Numbered from the stretch's first letter, positions 1 through 9,717 are shown. The stretch is 45,474 bases of DNA from Fibrobacteria bacterium (GCA_017881725.1 JADGQO010000167.1:1-45474); one strand, 5' to 3'. Made by a program: numbers and translations. Notes: generated by a model from the letters alone, not told the origin.

Positions 1-7
1 ATAAAGA

Positions 8-41
8 ACCCCGCGGCAAGCCACGGGGTATTGAAACCAGG
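8..41. repeat. REP-like palindromic repeat, copy 1
   Basis: A near-perfect hairpin, CCCCGCGGC-AA-GCCACGGGG, is followed by TATTGAA. On the minus strand it reads as a GC stem with a G-U pair followed by TTCTTTAT, so it could also end minus-strand transcripts. A second unit of the same design (stem, AA centre, then GGGG-A-ATTGA) lies at 82-115. The pair looks like a dispersed palindromic repeat family, but only two copies are visible here, so this is inference. Confidence 0.5.
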
Positions 42-81
42 GGAAATGCAAAAGTCGAGAATTGCATGCAAATACCTAATC

Positions 82-115
82 TAAAGCCGCAGCAAGCTGT
101 GGGGAATTGACCCAA
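82..115. repeat. REP-like palindromic repeat, copy 2
   Basis: The hairpin CCGCAGC-AA-GCTGTGG followed by GGAATTGACC matches the layout of the unit at 8-41. Homology of the neighbouring pseudogene to its paralogue at 8175-9717 stops at this element, so the repeat marks the break point of that gene. Confidence 0.45.
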
Positions 116-461
116 GTGATTAAAATGTCACCACTTTTGGTTATTAATGCACTAGCTGCAATACTTCCCCCACTTACTTTAATAACTTTTTTTGCTTAAC
201 GACTCCCGCTGGTGATATTTTTAGAATGAGAATATTCGGAAGCAACACTGAATCCTGGGATTCGCCAACGCATATGGCGTCTCCATTCGGAAGGATTTTT
301 ACATCGAAAAATTGATCTATAGAACTCGTGCCATTACTTGTTCTTCCTCCGTCGTACACGTAGGTCCAAGCGGTATCGTAATTCGCCGTATCCGCGGCAA
401 AAGAGTTGGCGCAGAAAAGACACAAGCTCAACCCGGCGAGACCCAGAACACGAGTCTTCAT
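111..461 (-). pseudogene. Truncated, frameshifted paralogue of the secreted protein at 8175-9717
   Basis: The ATG at 461 opens a signal peptide (MKTRVLGLAGLSLCLFCANS) that ends at an Ala-Ala site. The mature start DTANYDTAW-(T)-YVYDGG and the later block ILP-GDAICVGE are shared almost word for word with the gene at 8175-9717. The frame stops at 174, but the +1 frame beyond it reads SGGSIAASALITKSGDILITW. That aligns with the paralogue's GIGGSSLLLAKNGDFIVGG, so a frameshift lies near 178. Similarity ends at the REP-like repeat at 82-115. Only about 115 codons of an original of roughly 510 remain. An in-frame ATG at 479 is possible, but 461 has the better purine-rich upstream stretch. Function is unknown; by its paralogue it was a secreted protein. 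Confidence 0.7.
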
Positions 462-528
462 TCTCTCAAAGCACTGCATACAACCACCTGTTTTAATGTT
501 GGCGGAAATAGTTTGATTGCGAATCCAG

Positions 529-1350
529 TCAATTCCTCCGGCCCAGTAAATAGAAACCCGATTTCATGGGTTGTCGGTACAATGCCATTACAATCGATTC
601 CCGACTTGAAGGTAACGCCCAGCCGGGTCCACCGAGTCCACCGGATCCATTAACGCGGTTCAACGCCGTGCTCGGCTCCAGGATTACTGCGCCGGCATGC
701 ACTACGATCGCGGTGTCGAGGCTTTGCTGCCAATCCAAAAGTTGCACGTTGCTGAGGGAAAAAACCGCTTTGCCCGAGGCGGTGCCTTTGGCGAGGAATT
801 GCATCAGGACCAGAACGCCCGATCCGCGCGGCGTCCGGGACGAGTCCCGGCCCACCAATCCGTTGGCGACCGTCACTTGAGTGGAATCGACGTTGGAAAT
901 TCGGCCCAGGAAACCGACCGACGTTCCGCCTCGGGACGCGAGAAAATTTCCAATCGACCCGGAGGGTAATTCCGGAACGGCTTGCAGGAAACCGACCCGG
1001 CTGGAGTCGAAACCCAATTTGAATCCGTAGGTGTCCAAATATTCCGCTCCCGCGACGCGGACGGCTATCCAAAAGGGCGCGCCCGGCGCGGCCGTTCCCA
1101 GCGACTCGACGGCGGCGGTTTGGTAATTCACATCGACGGACAGGCTGGCGTTTTGATTGGGGCCCGCGTGGATCAATCCCATCGCTGTCGTTACGGTGAT
1201 CATAATCCAAACTGAACGTATCCGGTCGTTCACGAAGGTCATCGAACCATCCCCGGACCGGCGCCAAGTCCGCTTCCACCCGGCCCGCTTCCGTGTCCGT
1301 GTCCACAGGCGTTTTTCTAAAGCCTTCGCTGGATTATTTTCCACTTTCAT
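529..1350 (-). CDS. Secreted or membrane-anchored cohesin-like domain protein
   Basis: This encodes a 273-residue protein with one recognisable cohesin-like module at about residues 69-225. The pattern is GTAAPGAPFWIAVRV, then the strand YGFKLGFDSSRVGFLQAV, a central SVGFLGRI strand, GVLVLMQFLAKG and a closing AVFSLSNVQLLD. It begins 32 bp after the stop of the dockerin-bearing protease upstream, so the two are probably one operon, and cohesin and dockerin may bind each other (inference). The start at 1350 is chosen because AAGGAG lies 6 nt before it. That start leaves a long Arg/Lys-rich leader before the hydrophobic segment at residues 45-63. An ATG at 1242 would give a normal signal peptide (MTFVNDRIRSVWIMITVTTA) but has a weaker ribosome site. 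The last 45 residues match nothing I recognise. Confidence 0.7.
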   Translation of the reverse strand: MKVENNPAKALEKRLWTRTRKRAGWKRTWRRSGDGSMTFVNDRIRSVWIMITVTTAMGLIHAGPNQNASLSVDVNYQTAAVESLGTAAPGAPFWIAVRVAGAEYLDTYGFKLGFDSSRVGFLQAVPELPSGSIGNFLASRGGTSVGFLGRISNVDSTQVTVANGLVGRDSSRTPRGSGVLVLMQFLAKGTASGKAVFSLSNVQLLDWQQSLDTAIVVHAGAVILEPSTALNRVNGSGGLGGPGWALPSSRESIVMALYRQPMKSGFYLLGRRN

Positions 1351-1382
1351 CATTTGCTCCTTGTGGCGCGTCGTCGCTTCGC

Positions 1383-4300
1383 CTATTCCCGCAATTCCCA
1401 ATCGTTCTCCAAGAGTCCCAAATCGCCCTCGTCAATGGTTTCGATACCGCCGGGATTCAGCTTCAGGTTGTAACGGGGAATCCAATCCGCATCGGTCCGT
1501 TTTTTCTTCCAGCTATCCAGGAGCAGGCCCAAATCCAAGGCATCGACGACCTTATCGCCATTGAGATCCCCGCGCAGGCGGGAATGGATGATGAGGCCGG
1601 TTCCATCCTTAGGCGCGACTAGTAGATTGGGCAGGCCCTGCGCGCCGATTTGTAGGGCCAAGAGACATTGGACGCATCGGAACGGCGACCCACCGATATT
1701 GAGGGGCTGGGGCAGTACCAATCTCAGAATGCCGCCCGTGCGCTTTCCGATCCAGATTTTCAAAGTATCGTTCTGGAACGCCAGCATGTCCTTCTCGCCA
1801 TCATCATCCGCGTCGAGCCAAACCGGTGCGGAGGCGAGCGAGATTAAACTGGTTCCATCCGATTGGGACACCTCCGAGGCTGAGCTGGCGAACGCCGGAG
1901 CCGCGTCCGTTCCGGTGTTACGATAGATGAAAAGTCCCTTGCCCTGGAAATGCAGGCAAAGATCCTTTTTGCCGTCCCAATCCAAGGCAAAGGCTCGTAC
2001 CGTATCGCCGGGGAAGGATTTCAGCGGCAAGGTGTCGGTGAATACGGTCCCGGTCCGGTGCACGATAAATACCGATCCCCCAACGTTGGCGGCCAGCAAA
2101 TCGTAGGCGCCGGAATTGTTCCAATCCACGAATGCCGCCGAGGTTAACGCGCCAGACGCTCCCGATGCGCCGGTGGAAACGCGCGCGGTCACGGCATAGG
2201 GGCCCGGAACCGAATCGGAGGCGGCCAGATTCCGGAGGAAATCGATGCCTCCGGCTTTGGCCAACAGCAGGTCCTGCACGCCATCGCCATCCAGATCCGC
2301 CGCGGCCACCGCCGTCCCCAAAGTATCGACCCAGGACGCGCCGTCGACCCGAAGCGTTTCCGGAGCCGCGAACCACAAAGGCACGGCCGGCTTGAGGGGA
2401 ATTCGCAAGCTGGTGGTTTGATGCAAGAGTAACCTTCCCGCTACGTAACTGGTACGATACCCTGTCCCGGCGGCGGAAAACCAATAGACCCCGGGCTTGG
2501 CTGTATAGGCCGCACTGTCCTTGCCAAGCGGTCCGCCCGGATAGGACCCGGAGGGCATGCCGCCGATGATCGCGCCTTTGGGCACGCCGCTAATCCGCAA
2601 GATGCCCAACCCGTTGCCGACCTCGATGACGGTGATTCCCACCTTGACGGTATCGGCCAGCAGTCGGGACCGCGCGAGAAAGGAAATCTGATAATGCCCG
2701 GAATCGGAATAACCCGGGTTCCACCTGAAATTGGGGCCCGTCAGTGTGGGACCCGTAAAAGATGGGTTTGTCAAGGACGCCCCGGAGGGAGCGCCCGACA
2801 TCGCATAGGTCACGGCGTCGCCGTCCGGATCGGTGGCCGATATCGTGAAGGTCAAGGTGTCTCCTTCGCGTACGGATTTGGCCGCGATGGGATCCAAATG
2901 CGGCGGACGATCGACTTCATTCACAGTCACAACCACAGTGTCTTTCCCGATCAGTCCATTGGCCTCGGCTTGAAAGACGAGAGCATAGGCGCCCGATTGG
3001 GAAAATCCGGGCTTCCAAGTGAAAGCGCCGGAGGTGAACGTCGCGCCCGGGGGCGGGTTCAGCAAGGTGAGGCTGACCGCATCGCCGTCTGGATCGACGG
3101 CGGTTACGGGAAAGGTTAGGGACTGTCCCTCATTGATGAAACGATCGGCTCCGCCCGCGACGACCGGCGGGCGATCGACATTGGCGACTGTCACCAGGAC
3201 CGTGTCCGTGTCGGCGGAAACCGGCGTGGCGGATGCGCCGCGGAAATACAGCGCGTAGCTTCCCGCTTGCGTGAAACTCGGCGTCCAGGAAAAATTTCCC
3301 GTGGCGGAGTTGAAGGTCGAACCGGCGGGTGGATTCAAAAGTGAAATCGAAACGGCATCGCCGTCTGGATCCGCAGCCGTCACCGCAAAGGCTAGGACCT
3401 GGCCTTCGTCCACGCGTTGGTCCGCGCCCGCCGTGACTTTCGGCGGCAGGCCGAGGTATTTGAATATTCCGCCATGATCGGTCCCGGCCAGGACCTGCGC
3501 GCCGTTCGCGATTAATGCGCCGACCAACGTGTCCGTAAGCCCGCGATTGATATGCAGCCACGATTCCCCGCTGTCGGGAGAAAAATACACGCCCCCGCCG
3601 ACGGTGCCTGCGAACACGCCTTTACCCTTCACGGCGAAGGACCCGATGGCATTGCCGCCCCATCCCTCATTGGTCAAACTCCAAGTCGCTCCGTTATCGG
3701 GGCTGCGGAACACCTTGCCTCGTCCCGTTCCGGCGAACAGGTTTCCGCCGTTCACGCCCAACGCTTTGACCCCTTCACCGCCCGCGCCGCCTAAGCCGCC
3801 CCCCAAGGGAGTCCAGGAGACGCCGTTGTCCGACGAGCGATACGCTCCCGTCGTCGTCCCGAGGAAAAAATCCGTTCCCATCGATGCCAAGGCGAAGATG
3901 CTGTCGGTGAAGTGCCCGGCCGGTTTCCAGGAAGCCCCGTTGTCCACGGAACGGAAAACGCCCCCGCCGGTTCCGGCCAATAGCGTAGCGCCTCTTTTGG
4001 CCAGCGACAGGATATTGTAATTCGTGATCCCCGTCGCGTTATATCCGATTTGCGCAAAGTTTTTTGCGCTGTCCGTAGATCTTCCGACCCCTCCCGCATC
4101 GGTGCCGATGAGCAGGGAGTCGCGGTTGGATATCATGGTTTGGACGATCATCTCTCCCAGGTTCCCGTTGGCCAAGGCCCAGGCGGCTCCGTTGTCGCCC
4201 GTTTGGTAAAGTCCGGCGGCCGTTCCCGCATAGACGTGGGTTCCCAGAAGCCCCAACGCCTTCACCGAGGTCCCGGGGGAAAAAGCCGTGGGCGCCCATT

Positions 4301-6623
4301 GCGGATCCATGCCACGGGGACCCGGCGTCGTGAAAGTTCGCGTCGCCGTCCAAGGCGAAATTCCGCCAGCGTTGACGGCGGACACGCGCCAATAATATTT
4401 CACGCCCGCGGCCAATTGATTCACCAGACGGGTCGTATCCGATATCGTCGCATCGTCAAAAGCCAGGACGTCGAAGGTTGGGCTTAAAGACAATTGCAGG
4501 CGATAGTCCGGAGCGCCCGCAACGAAATTCCATTTGAACATCGCATTGCCCGATGATTGCACGGCGGCGTCGGACGGAGAAACCGCCGTGGTCGCGGAAG
4601 GCGGCAGCGGCACGGCCAAAAGGGCCTGATAGGCGTTGAGACGGCCGTATCCGTATTCCGTATTGCGGCCTCCCACATATGGCCGGTCGCCGATTTTGTC
4701 CGCCGTGGCGCGCATGATGGCCAAGACCTGAACGCGCGTGAGCTGCGGATTCCGCGACAGGATGAGGGCCGCGACGCCCGCTGCCAAGGGACTGGCGGAG
4801 GAGGTGCCCCCAAAGGCAGAGGTGTAGTTCGAATCCGTGCTGCCGTCCGTACCGGTTCTATCGATGGTGGTCACGCCGCTCCACGCGCCGTTGCTCGGAG
4901 CCAGGAAGTCCACGGATTTTCCCGTACCCGCTTCGTTGTACTGGCTGTATCCGGATCGGAAATCGAACTCCGTTGAAGCGCCCACGGCGATGGCGCTGTC
5001 GGCCGCGGCGGGAAAGGCAATGTCCGCGTTGCCGGAAAATTTTCCGAAGCTGTCGTTCAGTTTGCCCGCAAACGTCGCGCTCACCTGGATGCCATCCGCA
5101 TTGTAAAACACGATTTGGAAATCGCCCTTGGCGTTATTCAGTAACCAGTTGACCCGAAGGACGTCGCCGTCCGCGTACGTGCGCTGCGGCATGCGCAGCT
5201 CGCTCAAGGCGCCCGTGCCCTTAACGACGCCCGAGCGCATGGAATTATGATCGCCCGTGCCGCTGTAGTAATGTCCGTCCACGGTCCAGGGCGTGCCCAA
5301 GGACGTCCATCCCGACGGCATGCCCGCCGCGAACGGTTCGCTGAAGCGCACCGTATAGCCATCGCCGGACAGGACGGAAATATTATCGATCGCGACCCAA
5401 TCCGTATCTCCCGGTACGGAGCTTGCGTCGCTGAAGCGGAAGGCAAGGGAGTAGGTGCCCGGGATACTGCCGGTATCCGAGAAGGAGATTGCCATTGGTC
5501 CTCCGCGTTTGGACGGAAGCCCGTTGAACGGCCCGCTGGAATTTCCAGCGGAGCAAAAAACCAGACAGCCTTTGCCCCCGCGCCCGCGCGTGCTCGCGTA
5601 GATGATGGCATCGTTCAGAAGATTGTCGAACGGGCTGCCGCCCCAGCTGTTGTTGATGATGTCCGCGCCCGCGTCAACGGCGTAACGGATGGCGTCGGAG
5701 ATGCCGACATTGGAGGCGAAGGCTTCGTTCTCACAAATCTTGATCGGAAGAATGGCTGCGTTGGGGGCGGCTCCCGAGACGCCCAGGCCGTTGTTCCCGC
5801 GGGCGGCGGCGACCCCTGCCACCGACGTGCCGTGATCGTCCTTGGCCGTGGTGGGATTCGGATCGGCCGTGGGCGGATCGACGAAGAAATTTTTCCCTCC
5901 GGCCCGGATGCGCAAATCGGGATGCGCCGTTTGCACGCCGTCGTCGAGAATGGCGATGACGATGGACGAGTCGCCGCGCGTGATGTCCCAGGCTTGCGCA
6001 ATTTTAACGTCCGCTCCGGGTGTACCGCCTTGCTGGCCCACGTTGCGCAGATGCTGCTGCCTGCCGAACAGCGGATCGTCGGGAAGGAAATGTTTCCGGG
6101 GCTTGAAAAAAATTTCCGGCTGGGCCCATTCCACTTCCGCCAACGCGGACAAGCGGTCGGCCGCGCGCAAGGGATCCGCCCCCGGATCCGTCATCTTGAA
6201 GCCCAGGATATTTCCGGATTTGAATTCCACGAATTCGACTCCCGCTTTTTCCGCGAGGAGGCGCGCGCCGTCGGCCGTAAGCGAGCCGCGCACTTTGGCG
6301 AAAAGACGATCGGAGGGGATGAACTCCGCCTGGCTGGCGGAATCAAAAAGGACATCGCGCGCGAACGCAATCGCAGAATCGGAATGCAAGAGGTTTTCCC
6401 AAGCTTGGGGAGAAAGGGATTTTCCAGTTGGGTTGGAATCCACCGAAAACAATCCGATTCCCTTGTGATGCTTATAAAACACCGCCCGCTGCGAACGGCT
6501 GCGCAAAACCTTGAGATTTTTTTTCCCCGCGCGGTAATGATCGCCTCGATCCTCGTAGCGGTCGGGGTTGGCGGCCGCGAGGGACAATGCGAAGCACAAA
6601 CAGAGTGCGAAAAACCGTTCCAT
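1383..6623 (-). CDS. Modular subtilisin-like (S8) protease ending in a type I dockerin
   Basis: This is a 1746-residue secreted protein. The signal peptide covers residues 1-19 and a prodomain runs to about 185. The S8 catalytic domain (190-670) has Asp227 (ILDDGV), His264 (DDHGTSVAG), the oxyanion Asn361 (CSAGN) and Ser608 (GGTSSASP). About 165 residues (370-535) are inserted between Asn361 and the Ser608 block and contain AIDNISV, a phrase common in jelly-roll modules. Then come an FN3-like domain (675-768), a propeller of repeated S-DNG-W/F units (785-1056), three Ig-like domains with ADPDGDAVS-type motifs (1060-1147, 1150-1236, 1238-1334), a PEGA-like segment (1338-1410) and FG-GAP/VCBS repeats (DLDGDGVQDLL). 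The dockerin is at 1684-1744. Its first calcium loop is complete (D1686, N1688, D1690, D1694, D1697); the second is degenerate. AGGGG precedes the ATG. Its likely role is extracellular proteolysis, tethered through the cohesin protein next to it. Confidence 0.9.
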   Translation of the reverse strand: MERFFALCLCFALSLAAANPDRYEDRGDHYRAGKKNLKVLRSRSQRAVFYKHHKGIGLFSVDSNPTGKSLSPQAWENLLHSDSAIAFARDVLFDSASQAEFIPSDRLFAKVRGSLTADGARLLAEKAGVEFVEFKSGNILGFKMTDPGADPLRAADRLSALAEVEWAQPEIFFKPRKHFLPDDPLFGRQQHLRNVGQQGGTPGADVKIAQAWDITRGDSSIVIAILDDGVQTAHPDLRIRAGGKNFFVDPPTADPNPTTAKDDHGTSVAGVAAARGNNGLGVSGAAPNAAILPIKICENEAFASNVGISDAIRYAVDAGADIINNSWGGSPFDNLLNDAIIYASTRGRGGKGCLVFCSAGNSSGPFNGLPSKRGGPMAISFSDTGSIPGTYSLAFRFSDASSVPGDTDWVAIDNISVLSGDGYTVRFSEPFAAGMPSGWTSLGTPWTVDGHYYSGTGDHNSMRSGVVKGTGALSELRMPQRTYADGDVLRVNWLLNNAKGDFQIVFYNADGIQVSATFAGKLNDSFGKFSGNADIAFPAAADSAIAVGASTEFDFRSGYSQYNEAGTGKSVDFLAPSNGAWSGVTTIDRTGTDGSTDSNYTSAFGGTSSASPLAAGVAALILSRNPQLTRVQVLAIMRATADKIGDRPYVGGRNTEYGYGRLNAYQALLAVPLPPSATTAVSPSDAAVQSSGNAMFKWNFVAGAPDYRLQLSLSPTFDVLAFDDATISDTTRLVNQLAAGVKYYWRVSAVNAGGISPWTATRTFTTPGPRGMDPQWAPTAFSPGTSVKALGLLGTHVYAGTAAGLYQTGDNGAAWALANGNLGEMIVQTMISNRDSLLIGTDAGGVGRSTDSAKNFAQIGYNATGITNYNILSLAKRGATLLAGTGGGVFRSVDNGASWKPAGHFTDSIFALASMGTDFFLGTTTGAYRSSDNGVSWTPLGGGLGGAGGEGVKALGVNGGNLFAGTGRGKVFRSPDNGATWSLTNEGWGGNAIGSFAVKGKGVFAGTVGGGVYFSPDSGESWLHINRGLTDTLVGALIANGAQVLAGTDHGGIFKYLGLPPKVTAGADQRVDEGQVLAFAVTAADPDGDAVSISLLNPPAGSTFNSATGNFSWTPSFTQAGSYALYFRGASATPVSADTDTVLVTVANVDRPPVVAGGADRFINEGQSLTFPVTAVDPDGDAVSLTLLNPPPGATFTSGAFTWKPGFSQSGAYALVFQAEANGLIGKDTVVVTVNEVDRPPHLDPIAAKSVREGDTLTFTISATDPDGDAVTYAMSGAPSGASLTNPSFTGPTLTGPNFRWNPGYSDSGHYQISFLARSRLLADTVKVGITVIEVGNGLGILRISGVPKGAIIGGMPSGSYPGGPLGKDSAAYTAKPGVYWFSAAGTGYRTSYVAGRLLLHQTTSLRIPLKPAVPLWFAAPETLRVDGASWVDTLGTAVAAADLDGDGVQDLLLAKAGGIDFLRNLAASDSVPGPYAVTARVSTGASGASGALTSAAFVDWNNSGAYDLLAANVGGSVFIVHRTGTVFTDTLPLKSFPGDTVRAFALDWDGKKDLCLHFQGKGLFIYRNTGTDAAPAFASSASEVSQSDGTSLISLASAPVWLDADDDGEKDMLAFQNDTLKIWIGKRTGGILRLVLPQPLNIGGSPFRCVQCLLALQIGAQGLPNLLVAPKDGTGLIIHSRLRGDLNGDKVVDALDLGLLLDSWKKKRTDADWIPRYNLKLNPGGIETIDEGDLGLLENDWELRE

Positions 6624-6639
6624 GCGGAGCCCCTAAACA

Positions 6640-7727
6640 AACAGGATGATACTGGCAGCGGACCCAGCTAAGCTAAATACAGACCGATGAACCGGCAAGC
6701 GGAGCGGCGTCATGTTCGTCACCAACTCCCGCACGGACCCAGGACCGTCCGCTCCAGAGCCGCCTTCGAACCGGGCGATTCCCAACCCCTCCATGATTTT
6801 AAAGATCCACCGCAGCGTGGGCTTCCGCACTTCCTTATCCAACTGGTTCGGCAAGGTCTCTCCCGTTGTCTTGAGCTTGTCCCGGAGCCGATACTGCGCC
6901 TTATACTCCGCCAGCATGCGCGCGGCGGGATAGCGCTCCGCATCCATGTCGTTGGTCGCCAGGATGAACCGCCCCTCGATGTCCTTCTGCAACTGCGCGT
7001 CCTCCTTGGCGAGCTTCTTCTCCAGCGTCGTCTTCTCCGGTCTGCCACGCGATTGCCTCATCCTCCTGGCTTACGCATTCCTTCGCCTCCTGAATCGTTT
7101 CGGGCACGCGCGTGAGCCAGAGATACTCATTGGTGGTGAACTGTTCCCATCCAACGCATCCATCCAAATCGGCATCTGGCTGGGCCCATTAACCACCAGG
7201 GACAAGACCGCCTGCTTCAGGTCGGGGCGCTTGTCCTTAGAGTGGCCATGCGTCAAATGAATAGTGGCGGGCTCGCCGTCCTCGCCGGAGGCCTGGGCAT
7301 ATTCCCCGGAGACGCTGATGCTGGTGGAATCGAGGTGGGCCAGTGTCCCGAGCAGATTATGATCCAAGGCGATACCGAAGGCGACCGTTCCGAAGAGGCG
7401 GCTGACGCCATAGGCGGAGAGATCATCGAGGGCATGTCCCAACGCATAATCATTGAGATCCTGCGCCGAAATGGGGGCGTCCAAAAGGCGTTCCACCGGC
7501 TTGCTTGCGAAGAACTTCGACGTGAGGTACAGGCGCCGGTTGGTGAATCCCAGGCCGTTAAGAATGAGGGCCACGACGGCCGGTCTGGGGCTGACGACAC
7601 GGGCATCGTGCACGGGCAGAAGCTGGTCGATGCGATCGGCAATCTGGAAGTCCTTGCAGATGGCGGCGACGAGTCCGTTGTGGTCCATGGGAAAGGTTTT
7701 GAGATGAGTGTCTGCGACTTCGAGCAT
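6640..7727 (-). mobile_element. Remnant of an IS1634-family transposase
   Basis: The N-terminal part (7727 to about 7190) carries typical IS1634/DUF4277 phrases: MDHNGLVAAICKDF, HLDSTSISVSGEY, THGHSKDKRPDLKQAVLSL and ALDGNSS. The frame then breaks. YLWLTRVPETIQEAKECV continues in a second frame (about 7135-7070) and GRFILATNDMDAERYPAARM in a third (from 7061). After LAEYKAQ the text jumps straight to YRLRDKLK and LPNQL-K-RKPTLRWIF, so the stretch that normally holds the catalytic Glu region is deleted. No intact transposase can be made. I could not define terminal inverted repeats with confidence. The element separates the protease/cohesin pair from the secreted-protein pseudogene. Confidence 0.8.
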
Positions 7728-8174
7728 TGGGAACCTGCCTTTAAGGAGCCGCGGGAATGGAAGAAAGCCGCAGCGGACGCGACAAAGTTAGGTGGAGGAC
7801 GCGAAATGGAAATGGGATCCAAATGTGCAGTAGGATCCATGTGTGCACCGATTTCTTTGGGTAACTGTGGCGTTACCCTGCATCGGGAGTCGAGTCCGGA
7901 AAGGGAGGTAAGCGATTGACTGGGATCGAATTACGAAGATTGGGCGGCGAAGTTGGTGGGAAGAGTGCCTAAATCATGGAAATTGAAAGCGGGGTCCATG
8001 AAGGTTTTATAAAAGTAAGGGCTTTTGGAATATCAATGGGCGGAGGCTGTCATGCCGAAGTGGTTCTGGAGGCCGTTCTTCTGAAATTGGTGGAGTGATA
8101 AACATTTATTCCTTGGGTGTCGTAACCGAGACGAAATACGAATCATCTTGCGACCAACAACTCCGCCCCCGCAA
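7728..8174. other. Gene-free 447-bp stretch with repeat remnants
   Basis: I see no convincing gene here. It holds a near direct repeat, GGATCCAAATGTGCA at 7814-7828 and GGATCCATGTGTGCA at 7832-7846, of a kind found at some insertion-sequence ends. A perfect hairpin GGGTAAC-TGTGGC-GTTACCC follows at 7859-7878. A short plus-strand frame NYEDWAAKLVGRVPKSWKLK near 7930-7990 and another with WAEAVMPKWFWRPFF near 8040-8090 look like scraps of a lost gene. It is probably a graveyard of mobile DNA. Confidence 0.4.
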
Positions 8175-9717
8175 TCACTCGCCCGGGGTTATAAATCCCT
8201 GCGTGGTTTCACCGCCCACACGCAGTTGCCACACATACGCTCCGGGCTTAAACGCGGAAGCATCGACAGTAATTTCGCCATGCCCCGCTTGGCTTAAATA
8301 ACGTTCGAATCGCGTGACCCGTTTCCCTTGCAACGTGAACAAGTCCAGGCTGGCATCGATGGCGCCCGGGGCGTCGAAGGTGAAGGACCAGTTTTTATGG
8401 CCGACGGAGCGATGGAGGTGGGGTGCGGTGCGGTTGAGAACGGAAGCGGGGAGGGGTTTGGAGACGAACTTGAATGCGCAGGCGTTATTATTGAGATCAC
8501 TGGCACCTTCAAAGCCGACAAGAATAAATCCGCTATCCGGCGTCGCGGCAATGGAGAGCGGCAAAATATTGTTCCTGCGGCTGCCGTTATCCAGACCGGG
8601 TAGGTTGTACTCATTTTCCCATTGAATGGTTTTTCCGGTAGAATCCGTTACAAAAACCCAAATGCCCATGTCCGACGATCCACCGCTCACCCCGGCAAAC
8701 GCAATCCGCCCATCAATTAGCTGCGTAAAGTCATAAATATTATCATTCGCCCCGCTCACCCCGGCCGTGTATCGATACCCTGCGCTTCCCGATGGCGAGA
8801 GCGGCGACCACCAGGCATCGTAGTACAGACGCTGGTACTTGGTCCAGCAATCCTCCTCATAGGATTGCCCTCGCCACCATCACCGAACCGTCGCGCAACT
8901 GGTGCACGCGCGAGACATTGTTTAACTCACTGCCCACCCCGGGAAGGGTGAAGGAATAAATGGTTTGGGTTCGTAGCACATTGTTGGTGTCAATTTTAAA
9001 GACGGACTGCTTACCGCCGAACATATACCCACCGCCTTGAGCCTGGGCCAGGGACCAGCCCGCGAGCTCATAGCCGGTGGTGTTGAGCCAGTCGGTGTGG
9101 GGTTTGACCTTGCCAAGTGAATCGTATTCCAGGAGGGCGGCGTAGTTGTTGAGCTTATAGCCATCATTATCGGGAAAAGCGTCTCCGGCTATGGCCAAGA
9201 TGCGACCGTCTTTCAATTCTACCATCGCGTTGATTGCAGCGCTACGGGCTAGATGGCTCTTGTGTAAGGTCGAGTCGTAATACCAAGTAGAGAATTTTTT
9301 GTTAAAAGCCGGATCCAAGCGGAGAAGAAATGGAGCAAAATATTTATAACCACCGACTATGAAATCCCCGTTTTTTGCAAGTAACAATGACGAACCGCCA
9401 ATGCCGGTTGTCAAGGTATAGAGTCTTTTTTGAAGAGTCTGCCCTGTGGTCGAAAGCTTTATTAAAAGAACATTATCCGCTTGGTTTGAATCCACCGTTT
9501 CTCCTACACATATCGCGTCTCCCGAAGGCAAAATTTTAATTTCCCTGAATTTATCCGGAATTACTTTTCCACTCGTCGTCTTCCCCCCGTCATAAACAAA
9601 CGTCCAAGCGGTATCGTAATTCGCCGTATCCGCCGCTTGAGCCCCGCACACGGTTGCTCCCAGGCATAAGACCATACCCATGAGATAACGCCCAACACTT
9701 GATTTCTTGATTTTCAT
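8175..9717 (-). pseudogene. Secreted protein with T9SS-like C-terminal segment, split by a frameshift
   Basis: The first frame (9717-8857) has a signal peptide (LMGMVLCLGATVCGAQA) and a repetitive, propeller-like body with phrases such as ILPSGDAICVGE, LLAKNGDFIVGGYKY and MVELKDGRILAIAGD. It ends at a TGA at 8857. The next frame resumes at once: YEEDCWTKYQRLYYDAWWSP leads without a break into SGANDNIYDFTQLIDGRIAF and on to the stop at 8175. A single-base loss near 8864-8880 explains the split, and the repaired protein would have about 514 residues. The last 70 residues (DLFTLQGKRVTRFERYLS, then FKPGAYVWQLRVGG) resemble Por/T9SS C-terminal sorting domains. The gene is preceded by AGGAAGGG. It could still be a sequencing error. 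A decayed paralogue lies at 111-461. Confidence 0.7.

Noticed and set aside
5247..6671. 474-codon open frame on the plus strand opposite the protease gene
   Set aside because: It is the antisense shadow of a GC-rich gene with clear catalytic motifs; its translation is low-complexity and basic.
8857..9717. Treating the N-terminal half of the secreted protein as a complete gene
   Set aside because: The adjoining frame continues the protein without a gap and carries the sorting segment, so the stop is the result of a frameshift.
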